From positions 2,152,114 through 2,216,113 of the forward strand of contig NW_019091357.1 in NCBI RefSeq assembly GCF_001949145.1: a stretch of DNA of 64,000 nucleotides, in the 5' to 3' direction. Positions 33,293 to 44,490 of the stretch are shown here, in pieces. A program made the position numbers and the translations under genes. The DNA comes from Acanthaster planci. Taxonomy: Eukaryota > Echinodermata > Asteroidea > Valvatida > Acanthasteridae. Positions within the stretch are counted from its first letter, which is position 1, and every line of letters starts with the position of its first letter. Below the pieces are notes generated by a model. That model was not told where the DNA came from and searched no databases. It was given only the letters and a program-made list of their open reading frames with translations.

Positions 33293-33650
33293 CAGACATG
33301 TTGCTTTCTAACACACAACATACGCCGAGTCTGGGGAAATGACTCAGTGATAACCGAAATGTGAGCTCGTTTAAAGGTCCACCCACACCTCAAAGTCACT
33401 GCAAACAATACCCTAGCGAATCTAAACACCAAAACAGTTCCACACGTTGCAGTCCTCAGAACCTTATCCACAGAAATCGGGGCATTTCCTCGATCATGTC
33501 TATCCTTTCTAGGAACTGCTCAGACAAGCCACACGATATCGGACCGGCCAACTGCAAATTGTACAAGTGCGTTGACCTCGTAATTAAGCATCGGCATAGC
33601 CTGAGCGCTCTGATTGGTCTTCGCGATCGTACAATCAATATTTAACCACT
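33293..33650 (-). promoter_or_regulatory. candidate PHACTR 5'UTR and promoter
   Basis: Sequence upstream of the predicted start. It includes a minus-strand CCAAT box in GACCAATCAGAGCGC (33613-33617 as ATTGG on plus) and several CpGs (CGCGATCG). No TATA box is evident. The transcription start is not determined. Confidence 0.35.
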
Positions 33651-35400
33651 TAACGTACCACATAATGCATTTAATTAAGTGCACCTGCGGTAGTAGCAGT
33701 TTGGCTTCGGAGAACAAATCGTATATCTCTTCCTCGTTCAAGTGAAATATTAATATGAACATAATTTGCTCGTGCCATTTGGCTAGTCTATTCTTGCCTG
33801 GCTTTTACTTGGGTAATGAGGGCGGGCTTTAAATGCCAAGCAAAGTCCATAGAGTCATGATAAACTGCCTGAAGTTCAGCAAAGCATTAATAGGCAATTA
33901 AACCGACCCCTGCCATTCCCTGCTGGTAATTTCCTGGCATATATTATTTCATTTTCAGCCTAAGTTTCTGGTACTTAACAGTATGAATTCTCTATACCGA
34001 CTTTGTGTGAGTTCAGGAATTTGAAATCAACAGAGCAGTGCAAAGGATCCCGAAGACAATTTTAAAGTGAAGAGTAAAGTGTTTTCCTTTACTTATGTGT
34101 TTCTTGTTTTTGTTTCTCTATAATGATCTCTCGATTTATATATTTGTACTGTTATTGTTTGCTTTTCCTGATCTTCACCAATATGGAAATACGCATCATA
34201 TTGAAATGAAAAAAAAAAGGTTTTTAAAAGAACCGTACTCGGGCCCGGGCAAGGACTGGGTCTTATCAGAATGATATATCAGGCAGTTCGTACATTCTCA
34301 CAAAGGAATTGTCTGACTTAAAAAATTGACCCCTCGCCGGTGGGAGCGAGATGGGTGGGGCCCGGTGTGAGGTAGCCGCGTAGTGGGCGTGTCCATGCAG
34401 GGGTGGTGTTGGAGAGGAAGAGGTTATCCTCGGGCATGCAGAGAATCTTTCCATCGTCACCCGGTTCCCAAATCGGACTCTGGGCCTATGGGAAGGGCAG
34501 AAGACCTTGTACAGATTTTAGTGAAAGAAATACGAGCAGCTACGAGAAGTGATAACCTCGCGGTCACAAGACGGGCACAATGTAGCCAATCACAGTGCAA
34601 AGCCGTCAGCCCCCCCCCCCCCCGCCCTCTTCGAGCGCTGGGCGCGAAGGAAAGCATTGTATTGGCGCTTGAGGGCGCCGGTAATCAGAAATGCAAAAAC
34701 CATGGAAGAAAACACAGAAAAGCCTCCCTTTTGCGTTCCTTCCTCCATGTCCAAATCAACCACTTAATAAACGAACAGGCTCGAAGCCGGGGGGGGGGGC
34801 TGGCGAGATACTTCGGCAAAACCACAGGAGTCAAAATTACCGTTCTGCTGACCATGGAGCTATTAATAAACCTTTTGGGGAGCAGGTCAACGTAGCGGTT
34901 CTTTCCTCGCTTTGCACCAATAACCTCGGGTTCGAGTCCCTGTTTAGCCCACGCAGTGACGGTATTTTGAGTTGGTATCTACTCCGACTCGCTCTTGCAC
35001 TGGCACTGTGTACTCCGGTTTCCTCCTGCCTCTAGAACTGGACCTTCTTCCTAACTCTGTAATTTGATGCTGATTATTCAAGTGTATGAATAAATAGCGC
35101 AAATAGCGCAAATAGCCTGAGTTGCTGAAACTGCCATTAAAACAAAACAACACTGAAAAGTTAAAGCCTTTTCCATGTTGTGACGTGCCCCCTAGAAATT
35201 TAAGTTGCCTGAAAGAGTTGCCTGCAACACCCAAACGACTACCATTCAACCTATTCGGTTGCATTCAGTTGGGTGCTAATCGCATTTGGCTTTTCTCAAT
35301 ACTGATGAAGTTTTGTTGAAAAGTTGATGGATGATTTTAGTTTTTTGTAAATCCAAATTAATGCCCCCTCCGCGCTGATAAGCCACTGTAAATGTGTCTT
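33651..35400. other. intergenic region between divergent PHACTR and EB1 genes
   Basis: It contains an AT-rich stretch (33.9-34.2 kb), a locally GC-rich stretch at 34340-34690 with a C13-15 run, and a SINE-like segment at 34903-35040. A 170-codon plus-strand frame at 34383-34895 runs through the GC-rich part but shows no recognisable domain and crosses a homopolymer, so I do not call it a gene. Confidence 0.5.
34903..35040 (+). repeat. tRNA-derived SINE-like repeat
   Basis: A polymerase III B box GGTTCGAGTCC (34929-34939) is preceded by a tRNA-like segment and followed by a body containing CTCCGGTTTCCTCC, a motif often seen in invertebrate SINE bodies. Three short AAATAGCGC direct repeats follow near 35095-35115. 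Ends are approximate. Confidence 0.5.
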
Positions 35401-35554
35401 ACACGCATGGCCATTGGTAGAAATCGATGTGGTTTATCCAATCGTAGCTGCTCTTTCATTTTTTACGGCATAATTAAAAATGCGCATGCTCAATTTTGGA
35501 CAAGTAATTTGAACTTTCACCCGGACGTCTGCGATCGAGCCGAACGTTTTTCAG
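35400..35554 (+). promoter_or_regulatory. candidate EB1 promoter and non-coding first exon
   Basis: There is an inverted CCAAT box (ATTGG, 35413-35417), a direct CCAAT (35438-35442) and an NRF1-like site TGCGCATGCTCA (35481-35492, one mismatch to the consensus as I know it). A CpG-rich stretch then ends in TTTTTCAG|GTACGG, a usable splice donor at 35554/35555. This fits a housekeeping TATA-less promoter with a 5'UTR exon splicing to 44321. It is inference only. Confidence 0.35.
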
Positions 35555-36341
35555 GTACGGTTTATCTTTTCTCTGTAAAAATGATCTTTCTTTCCACTTA
35601 TAGTATCGTTAGAAATGGGATTGAAGTTCACGAATTTGTGAAAAAATTTCAAGCATTGTCACTTTTGTGACATATAACGTATTTCTGAAAACTGTTTTCG
35701 CTGTAGTGAATGCATCTGTCACTGTCATGTCAGACGATCATGACGATTTGAATTGAATACCGACTCTACCCGTGTTTTCGTCATTGTGGTTAATTTAATG
35801 GAAAAGGCTGTAAAACCGACACTGAATGCGGGATTGTAAACTTGGGACCCCCACTGTTTTTTGTTATTTTAGTCTTGCAAAACTGGTAAGTCCCCCCAAA
35901 AACAAAGGCTACGCTCTCCTTATTGCACTGACCCTATTTTGGGGAAATTTCAAATTGTAAATTGTGAGAAAATGTGACTATTTTACTGAAAAACCAGCCG
36001 TGCAGATTTGAATCCACCATGTGTTCTGTTCACAGTTTCCCCTTAAAACTCAAAACCCTACCCTTTTTTGACAACATCAACCCTACAGTTATCATGGTTA
36101 TTGAGCACAGTCACAGTCATCTACCAAGGTCAGCTCAGAAGGTGAATTCAAAAGTTAAAATGTAGCTCTCCTGTCTAATACATGTAGGAACAGGCAGGAC
36201 AGGGTCCCCAAATTTACAATCCCCCTGAATAGAATGAGAATACCGTTAGTCGCCGTCACTAGTGTTAAAGCATGCCAAACTTTGCATTATCAGGAAGGTG
36301 ATCCGATGCACCAAACTTGCAACTAAAACAATGAGACATGA

Positions 36342-36426
36342 GGGTCCTACCCTAGAACTGTGGGGTCCAATGTCCGCCCCGCTTGAGCTCAGATGTCGGA
36401 CTCCGCAGTTCTGGGGGGTAGGTCCC
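36342..36426. repeat. perfect-type hairpin repeat
   Basis: The left arm GGGTCCTACCCTAGAACTGT and onward to AATGTCCG pairs with the right arm ending CAGTTCTGGGGGGTAGGTCC. A second version of the same hairpin lies at 36678-36773, so this is a small repeated palindromic unit. Confidence 0.65.
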
Positions 36427-36677
36427 AAGTTGTGGAACTCGCTAGACCTTATCATTAACAAATAGGCCTTGGCCGGTATCCAGCCCATCGTTGTAAATAT
36501 GGAAACCGATTAACTCTCATGGGGTTACAGATCCTATTCATATTCATGTCTTCCTTTTATTATAATAATGAAACAAAGTCTACCATTTTTCAAACAACTT
36601 ATCTTGTTGGTAATGTCTTCTTTCATAGCAGAAAGAAAAGAGAAGAGGGCCCTGGGTTTTGAGGGTAGTCAGTAGAG

Positions 36678-37323
36678 GTGTACCCCCAGACCTGTGGGGT
36701 CCAATGTTTGTCCCAATTTGTGGGAGCAGGGCGGACGTTGGACCCCACAGTTCTGGGGTAGGTAGAGGTGCACATCACAACTCAGAGACTGTCCCATTTG
36801 GAGAAGTCCCTTTATTTGAAGACGAATCCTGTCCCCGAAAAAAGAATGTCCCCCTAAATGGGGACAGTTATTTTTCAAGTGGGCTTAGGGATCCAACCAT
36901 TGCCCTGGGGATCCTGTTATTAATGCCATAATTGGATTCAGGAGAAAAAACACCCACCGCTGCCTTTGAAAAAAAATTCTACTGTTTACTTCTAGGATTA
37001 CAAGCAGGAGTCTGCAATGGGACAGAAATGGTGGGAAAGAGACCATATCAGTACAATTTTTCCGAATATCAATCCTTTACGTGTAGTTTGAGTGACATGG
37101 TGCAAAGTTCATTAAAAAACAACTTAAATAACTTATATGAATGGAAAATATGGGAGAAAAAGTTGATACTACAACTTGTGAATATTTTTGACCCAATCCC
37201 ACTTGGGAAAAATGTCCCCTTGGAAGGAGACATTCTCTGAGGCCTGAGGGGACTGGTTTTATCTCCAAATAAAAGGACTTCTCCACATTTAGGGACAGTC
37301 TCTGAAGTATGTTGTGCACCTCT
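36678..37323. mobile_element. nested foldback element
   Basis: The hairpin at 36678-36773 (TACCCCCAGACCTGTGGGGT pairing with ACCCCACAGTTCTGGGGTAG) abuts a longer inverted repeat. Its arms, about 36764-36885 and 37198-37323, share GAGGTGCACA, CAGAGACTGTCCC, GGAGAAGTCC and TTTATTTG blocks in mirror order. The loop of about 310 bp is AT-rich and non-coding. It resembles a foldback transposon with compound ends. Confidence 0.55.
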
Positions 37324-37952
37324 CACTGGTAATCACGGAGTATGGCATTCCAGATGCGACAAAGACCTGTGAACCAAGACAAATTAGTAAAAGCAGTCAG
37401 GTTTCTTGACCTGAATGAAGATTTGTTTTGACATACATTGATATCCACAACGGCCGGGTCTGGTAACCAGACGTGAAACAAAATGGTGTGGTCCCACTGA
37501 GTGGTTGTCTGTCCCCAAACTTGGGTGAGAAAATTGTGGCTCTCTTGCATGGAATATGGTCAGAATTTACGTTTGTGTACCTGACTTAAGCTATTGGAAT
37601 TAAGGAATGGATCCTCAAAGTCTAAACGTCAGTTACACAGTGTACAGGTGTAATTTGTTTTCTTGTTTTAGGAACAGGGTGCTAATGAACACCGCAATTG
37701 TGGTGTCTGAAAAAATCTCAGGTTCTGTGTTCCACTTATGGGCATCACTGACAGTGTTACAGTGTTACTACATGTACATGTACATGAATGTGACTACAGT
37801 GACTACAGTGATATTTCCTTGTTGTGGCAATGTTTTTTAGCCATCGGAATATTGAAATGATTGAGGCATTCATTAGAAAACATTTTCCAGACAATTTCCA
37901 GACCATCCGGTTTGTGTACAGGATGGAAATATTTCCATGTAGGCCCCCCCCA

Positions 37953-38179
37953 CAGACGCCACTTGACACCCTTTGCCCAATGAGAGTGGTCCCAAAATAT
38001 TGCAATTTCAATTCAACAACAATATTTATTTGAAGAGTTTTCTGATGAATACCTACATGTGCGTAGAACGTTTCACAACTGAACTTGACTTTTCAGGACA
38101 TTCTCTTGCCAGCAGATGGCTAATAGGACACTACGAGAAAAAGAGAAAATAGTGGCATTTGTGAATGGAATTGTTTCCC
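37953..38179 (+). repeat. dispersed repeat, copy 1
   Basis: It shares with 47289-47481, in order: ACGCC-CTTGACACC, TTGCCCA, GAATACCT, TTTGACTTTT-like, CAGATGGCTA-TAGG-GAC, AGTGGC-TTTGTG-ATGGAATT-TTTCC. Similarity is moderate, with gaps. A non-coding mobile fragment of unknown class. Confidence 0.5.
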
Positions 38180-39261
38180 ACGTGGTGTCAAGGGATGCAT
38201 GTGTGGAACTCCTGTTTTTTTTTCATCATGTTTTATTCAGTATTTGACCATGAACTGGTTCCTGTTGTTGTTGTAGATTCATGGCTCATATGGCAGACTG
38301 GTACCCTGCGTGCCACAAGCAGTATAGTCAGCGTCACTCTAGGCGGTTTGGATAATCATCTCACATTCTGTAAAAATGTACAAAGGAGAGAGAAAAGATA
38401 TCCAAGAGAAATGTATCGGACAGTTAAAGGAGTCTGCAGAAATGATTGTTGGCTCCTGGTTCCTGCATTGTACTGGTTGTCCTAACAGAAAGCATTCCAT
38501 ATACAATGTACAGTACATACATGTACATGTACACAGACAGGCTGGTGGGAAGTGAGCTCATGCACGGGCCCGGCTCACATGCAAAGACCATATATTCCAA
38601 CATAAAGTAATTGGGCTTACTCTCTGCATCCCGTACAAAACCCACATAAACCTTCGCACTCGTGCAGTGAGTTCCCACCAAAGGGATAGAGTGCATACCA
38701 TTGCTTTTCATAAGTTTGCTTTTAGTCAGGCTGTGCTGAATATCCAAATATTCGATCAATTATCGAATATTCGAATACTGTTTTCCACATTTGAATGTTC
38801 GAATGCAAAATTCATGAAAAGGAAGGGAGAATTTTTTATGTTTTAAATGAGAAAAATTGCACTATGGAGGCTTGTTTCAAGCAGATTCAAATGAAAAGCA
38901 ACAGAAATCTTACAATGATTCAAAGAGTAAATTATTCAACAATTTCCAAGCAACAGAAATTTTATTCGTCTCCTATATCTTGCTAAATCGTGGCTTGAGA
39001 TGCTCCTAGACATGAGAAGCTATAATAGTGATTATAATGTACAATTGTAAGCATTTTTGCAACTGATTTTTTATATGTTTTGTTCATTAACAATCTGCGG
39101 GGTGGTATGACCGAATATATGGATATTCAATTGAATTGAAGGTCAAATATTCAAAGAGTGAATTATTCAAATTGACTCAGCCCTTCCTTTTATCTTGAAT
39201 TCATTGTAGTACTGGGAGCGTCTCATACACATTGGATTTTGTCATGATGCAATATGGAATG

Positions 39262-39302
39262 CACATGTACATGTACATGTATGTACATGTACATGTATGT
39301 AG
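39262..39302. repeat. TACATG hexamer tract
   Basis: Forty bases of nearly perfect ACATGTACATGTACATGTAT units, wholly self-complementary. Confidence 0.85.
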
Positions 39303-39476
39303 GATGTGCAGAGGGCGAGAGAGATTTTGAACCATAGCCTACACTGTGTACTTGTATATATGTCGTATTGTGCGTAAGGGATGTGTGATCTTAAAAGTCA
39401 TTACGTGTACATTGTACATGTATTTCACAGGTGCATTCATGGACAGTCCCAAGCCCCTGCTGGTGCACATTATCAC

Positions 39477-39838
39477 GAGCCTTTTGCAAGTTAAATTTGA
39501 ATGAAATCTGGGTACACTGAGTTCTTCAAATTCACATGAACATACCAATTTGAATTCTTCATACTGAGAACACTGTTGCTATACCTTGTGATTCAGGGCA
39601 AGCTTTTGCTTAAATACATAAGAGACGCCTTGCACCAATACACTGTTTTCAGTGGATAAGAAGGGCACAAAGGAACCAGTCCATTCCAGAAATGGTTGTT
39701 GCTGTGCAAAAGCTTGCTTTGAATTCGGAGGTATAGCAACAATGTCTTTAGTCTGGAGAATTCAAATTTTATGTTTATGTGCAATCAGATAACTCAGTGT
39801 GCCAGATTTTCATTCAAATTTAACTCTCAAAAGGCTTA
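39477..39838. mobile_element. foldback element with about 130-bp arms
   Basis: The left arm (39477-39610) and right arm (39706-39838) are inverted copies sharing AGTTAAATTTGAATGAAA, CACTGAGTT, AATTTGAATTCT, TGTTGCTATACC and CAAGCTTTTGC. The spacer is about 95 bp. A separate single arm of the same family is at 13875-13983. No coding potential. Confidence 0.7.
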
Positions 39839-40096
39839 TTATGTAGTTCATGAGGAAGCTTCTTAAATCCATTGTGTCTTGTACTGTACATACATGTACA
39901 TTCAGGCCTACATGTATGTATCGTTAGGGCATAAATACAAGTTGTTCTGTCCTTCATTCTTTCCAATTTCTGTGAAATTAAGATTTTTCTGTACATTACA
40001 AAATTCCAAAATGAAATTTCCAAAAACGATTTTGTCACTTATCATGCATCGGTTTGTTACTGAAAATTGCTACATGTATACATGTATTATTATTAT

Positions 40097-40173
40097 TTAA
40101 CCCTAACCCTCACAGGGTGTACATCTATGTAAAATCATTCTGAAATCAGAGGATTTTGGACCGTTAGGGTTGA
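40097..40173. mobile_element. degenerate TTAA-type mini-element
   Basis: It begins TTAACCCTAACCCTCAC and ends GACCGTTAGGGTTGAA, so the ends are inverted (TTAACCCTAAC against TTCAACCCTAAC). At 77 bp it may be a decayed relative of the family B element at 11208-11528. Confidence 0.35.
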
Positions 40174-40881
40174 ACCAACAGCTCACTGTGCAGAATCATA
40201 CTGCCTGCTCGTGTATGGGTACATATACGGATATGTTTCAGTGGAAAAGACCTTTGTTAGCCAGAGCCATGCCATGGGAATGACTTCATAGCTTTAGCCT
40301 TTACCGCTTGCCTTCCCAATAAACGCCTACACAATGAGAATGTAATTTGATTATTAGGGGGCTTCCCAGTTGAGTCATCTCCCTGTTGGCTAGGCTGTAG
40401 AAAAAAAGAGAAGAAACGCAGGAAAAAATTCTACTGTACATGTACATGTCCTTGCTGTCGTTTACAATATGCCATTGGGTTGGGGTCATCACTAAGTGGT
40501 TGTGTTGGTCAGCAAATGGTAATATGGTGAAGTCTGGGGTAATAGGAGGGGGTTAATGGAAATGTACTGTACGTATGTCAATGAATACTCGTCTTTCTCG
40601 TCTATCAATATGTGAAGCTGGCAACGTCCATTCTTTCAAAGAGAAGGCAAATAACTTCCTTCTTTCTTTGGATCATGATTTACATACGTGTGTATGTCGT
40701 GACTTGTTTTTCTTTTCTATGTGTTTTTTAACTTGGTGCTTCAGATTTGTACGGGTTGCTGGATGGCAACTTATAGCTTTTATGCTTTTCTCACTCTGCC
40801 TGTTTCATCTTTTTGTAATAATAAAAATTACATGTACATTTACTGTTTGTGTGTCTGAAAGATGCTGGATATCAGTGTGAA

Positions 40882-41017
40882 ATGTGTTTGTGGGTGGTGC
40901 GTGGATGGTAGGGGTGTAGGCTGTGAGATGTGTTTGTGGGCGGTGCGTGGATGGTAGGGGTGTAGGCTGTGAGATGTGTTTGTGGGCGGTAAGTGGTTGG
41001 TACACGTAGGGGTGTAC
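40882..41017. repeat. 46-bp minisatellite, about 3 copies
   Basis: Units start ATGTGTTTGTGGGCGGTGCG and end GTAGGCTGTGAG. Copies one and two (40882-40927, 40928-40973) differ by one base; the third is diverged. GT-rich on the plus strand. Confidence 0.9.
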
Positions 41018-41470
41018 ATGTACATGTAGGCTCAACTCCCTCTACACATGTGGAAGTACATGTACACATGCACATCGAGTACATGTACATGTATGAATCA
41101 CACAATGCAAAGAATAAAAATCAGATTTCACAGTTCATGTACATGTAGCTCCATATAGCATGTACATACATGTACATGTACATGTATGGCACATGTACCG
41201 TCTGCAGCTTCATGCCAATTGTACTGTATGGTACACATGTACATTTTACATGTACATGTACAGTGTAGGCCTACATGCAGGCCTACATGTCATGTTTGTG
41301 TGTGCGGTAAACATGTTGTGATCAGTATGTACGGTACAGCATGCACATGTACATGTATACTACCAGTGCTTGTACATGTACATGTTGTAGCATACCATAC
41401 ACATTTATATGGTACATGTACATGTATATACGTACATGTACATTCATGTACAAGGACAAGGTACATGTAA
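41018..41470. repeat. dense TACATG region
   Basis: More than a dozen TACATGTA runs occur within 450 bases, the densest such cluster in the window. It follows directly after the 46-bp minisatellite. Confidence 0.8.
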
Positions 41471-44320
41471 CTTGATTTATGCGCTGGCAGTGCATCCTAT
41501 AGTTACTATATTACAGCTGCATGTAAGTACATGTATCTTCAACAGCCTCCTTCATTGCTGTTGAAAATTATTATTATCAATTTTTTGAAACCAAGGATGA
41601 AGGATATCTCAAAAGCATGTATAATGTAGCTCAGAGGGCTGATGAAAATTGGAAGAGAAGGATGAAGTTTCAGACGCTGGTGGGAAAATCTCAGTGAAAT
41701 TGTAACACAGTAACTACAGTAACAGTTCAGGACTGCTGACGACCCAATCCACTTGTCAGCTTCATGAGACATTAGAGCCCAGATCACAGAGATTGGAAGG
41801 CAAGAAAAACAGGGCTGTGCCTCCCTGGGAATCCAGGACATCCCTTCCCAGACACCTGCACAAGTCATCTCACATAAATATCAAAACATACATGTACAGT
41901 ATGTGCAGCGGTGAACAAACATAAAAAGCGAAATAAATGTTGGTGCACCAATGAAGTCAAAACTCCGTGCAGTCCCGTGATATATGGAATCCAGGAATTC
42001 CAACTTGGCATGCACTTGTGACAGTTGATGTACTGTACATTACACAAAATAATTTGATCTGGCAAGTGTGCTATTTGCTTTCCTCCCTTCCCTTGTCTCC
42101 ACTTTACAGTCATTGTTTGCCTATCCAATGACACAGTCCCACAGACATGTCCTTGCCCCCTGGCATTGGACAGTTTACATTGTAGAAGTCTGCAGATCAG
42201 CCAGATTTAAAGATGCTCTTTGGTGACAAGCTCCTGTACAGCGTTGCCATTTCCAGACTATCGTCTGACATGGCAGTGCACTGCACAGGTGCATGTGCAT
42301 GTCGTTGTGTAGATTTTGGTAGCTTATGTAGCAAAAGGAATGATGAGAATTATTCTTGTAATAAATTGTGCAATTAACTAAACAAAAATTTCTTGTGAAT
42401 CAGCCAAAATGCACTGAAATTTTACCCCTCTGTTGCATAATGCACGGGTATGTCCATGTACATGTACATGTACTGTGGTGCTTCAAACAAGCCTCAGTTT
42501 GGACTCTCTACTTCTGCTTACATGTACCTACCTACATGTACATCTTACCCACCTGTAATTTTCCACTCAAGGTGTACCCATTTCCAAGATCTAGCAGTGT
42601 GTTTGAGTATGTGCATTCATGTACATGTACCTGTATCATTTCAAAGCAGCTTATTAATATAGGGACATGTGTACATGTACATGTACTGTACATATATGGA
42701 CACTATACAGTATGGCCATTTTGTACATTTTACGTGTACACATACTCATGAACGTTGCCTACTTATGATGTGACTGCAAATGTATACTTGTCTGACTGGG
42801 TAGCCCACATTTTTTATGATATGAATTGTACACGTGAGGTACATCATGTACAGTATGTATGACTGTACTGTACATGTGACTTCTTTGTACAGAACTTCAT
42901 GTACAGAGTCCATGTAGTGTGTTATGGACATGACCAAGGCAGTTTTCCAAACCTCAGTCCATTTACCAGTATTTCACGAATTTAAATGTTGCTAGAGTTA
43001 TGATCCTTAATGAATGGACTTAAGGCTGCTCCATTGTCAGCTGTGCTGTTTTCAAGTGTGGGCCCAGGTTTGGTGTTAATCATTTGTTTCAAAGAGTGGG
43101 CCTTTGAAAGCGATTCCAGGATCTGAGACGAAGATGACATTTAAGGGGGGAGGGAAAAAACTGGCCTGAATTTGGTTATCACAGTTTATTGCTCACTGAT
43201 TACTTGATATGAGTATCACCCACAGTTCTTGCATCAGCGTCTTAGCCCATGCCCCTAGCCTTCATTAATAACATCAGGCACGCGGTGACTCAGCCTTTGC
43301 ACGCAGACACAAGAAGCACGTTGGAATAATCTCCAAGACGGCTCCACACACACACAGTGTGACGTGACCGTTCATAATTTAGCATCATCGCTCTCTGATT
43401 ACAGTACAATCTCTAACCAGATTATGCGCGCTGCCGTACTTGGAATTTCGCTCGAAAAATATATGTATTAAAAAAAACAAAACTGCCGCTGCTTGCATCT
43501 ATCGCTGCATGGTTTGTGCATGTAGGGTCGTCTGTTATTGATTCTGATTTCCGACAGGTATATGTACATGTACCTACATGTACATGCGCCTACTCTGGCA
43601 GAATCTAACGGGAATTTGTATTGAAAACTAGGTTATGTACACACATGCATATGGTATGGTTTCTACATGTACCTTATCGTGATCTGCAGGGCTGCTAGAA
43701 TAACTTCATTATGCAGATGTACATGTACATGTATGCTTTACTGCCTTTTACATCTTCGCACACTTGCAGTTGTACGTTTGAATAGACCTCGAATGAAGCG
43801 TGGTTTCTGTCGAGTTTCAAGCCCAGTTTGCCTTGTTGGGGCATTCTGTTGGACACTTCCTTAATCCTCACTGAAATCCTGCAGCTGGGCTTCAAAAGAG
43901 TTTGGAGTTTCTACCGCACCACACAGTGTTGATCTGTACTATTCTGTGTGTATGAACCAGTACATGTACCGTACTTGTATTTATGGCACAATACGTTGAC
44001 TGCTCTCGTACCTCCCTAAATATTATTGCACATGACCTGGGTAGTTGGGTACCATTTCTCATCTAGTTGATTCAGATTTCGTAAACTGCAGATTGAATTA
44101 CATGCTGAAATCTTCAGGACTCTTTTTTCCTATGAATTCAGACGATTGGTTTTTATTTTCATGAGTTATTGATGATGGGACGTGCAAAATTCTATTTTGA
44201 AGGAACCTGCTAACTCACAACTCAGGGATGAAGATATTAAGAGTTCTGAAGAGGGAAGCCTAAAGTTGCCTTGGCTGCATTGCAGTGCATTTGATCTTGT
44301 GTTGTGTGGTCTTTCTGCAG

Positions 44321-44490
44321 GTGGAATTTTGTCTCGTCAACCCATTTTTTTTTCAAGATGGCCAACATCAGCGTAGTGAACGTTATGAGTACGAACCAAA
44401 CGACAGACAACCTCAGCCGAGCTGATATGCTACAGTGGGTCAACAACTCCCTCTCTCTCCACTATACAAAAATTGAAGAAATGTGTTCAG
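44321..44490 (+). CDS. EB1 first coding exon
   Basis: An acceptor CTTTCTGCAG at 44320 precedes 37 bases of 5'UTR, then ATG at 44358 in a good context (CAAGATGG). It encodes [20 protein letters not shown] and on to YTKIEEMCS, the start of the calponin-homology domain (compare the EB-family pattern LSRxDMLxWVNxSL). The donor is GTAAAG, phase 1. Only 44358-44490 is coding. Confidence 0.93.

Larger units (their letters stand above)
35555..44320 (+). other. EB1 5' intron or upstream region (8.8 kb)
   Basis: This stretch has no supported gene. It holds nested inverted repeats at 36342-37323, a dispersed repeat copy at 37953-38179, the foldback at 39477-39838, a degenerate TTAA element at 40097-40173, a 46-bp minisatellite at 40882-41017, and heavy TACATG tracts at 39262-39302 and 41010-41470. 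A region around 43370 with TGACGTGACC and a possible donor CGACAG|GTATAT at 43558 could be another first exon. Confidence 0.55.

Noticed and set aside
34383-34895. 170-codon plus-strand ORF in GC-rich DNA
   Set aside because: It runs through a long C homopolymer and a G homopolymer, has no domain, and overlaps other open frames; more likely CpG-rich intergenic DNA.
34929-34939. B box as a real tRNA gene
   Set aside because: No matching A box or acceptor-stem pairing could be found around it; consistent with a SINE only.
40097-40115. TTAACCCTAACCC as telomere-like repeat
   Set aside because: Only two units, and better explained as the end of a TTAA-type element.
40805-41105. minus-strand ORFs with repeated HKHISQPTP-type peptide
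   Set aside because: Artefact of the 46-bp minisatellite, seen in two frames at once.
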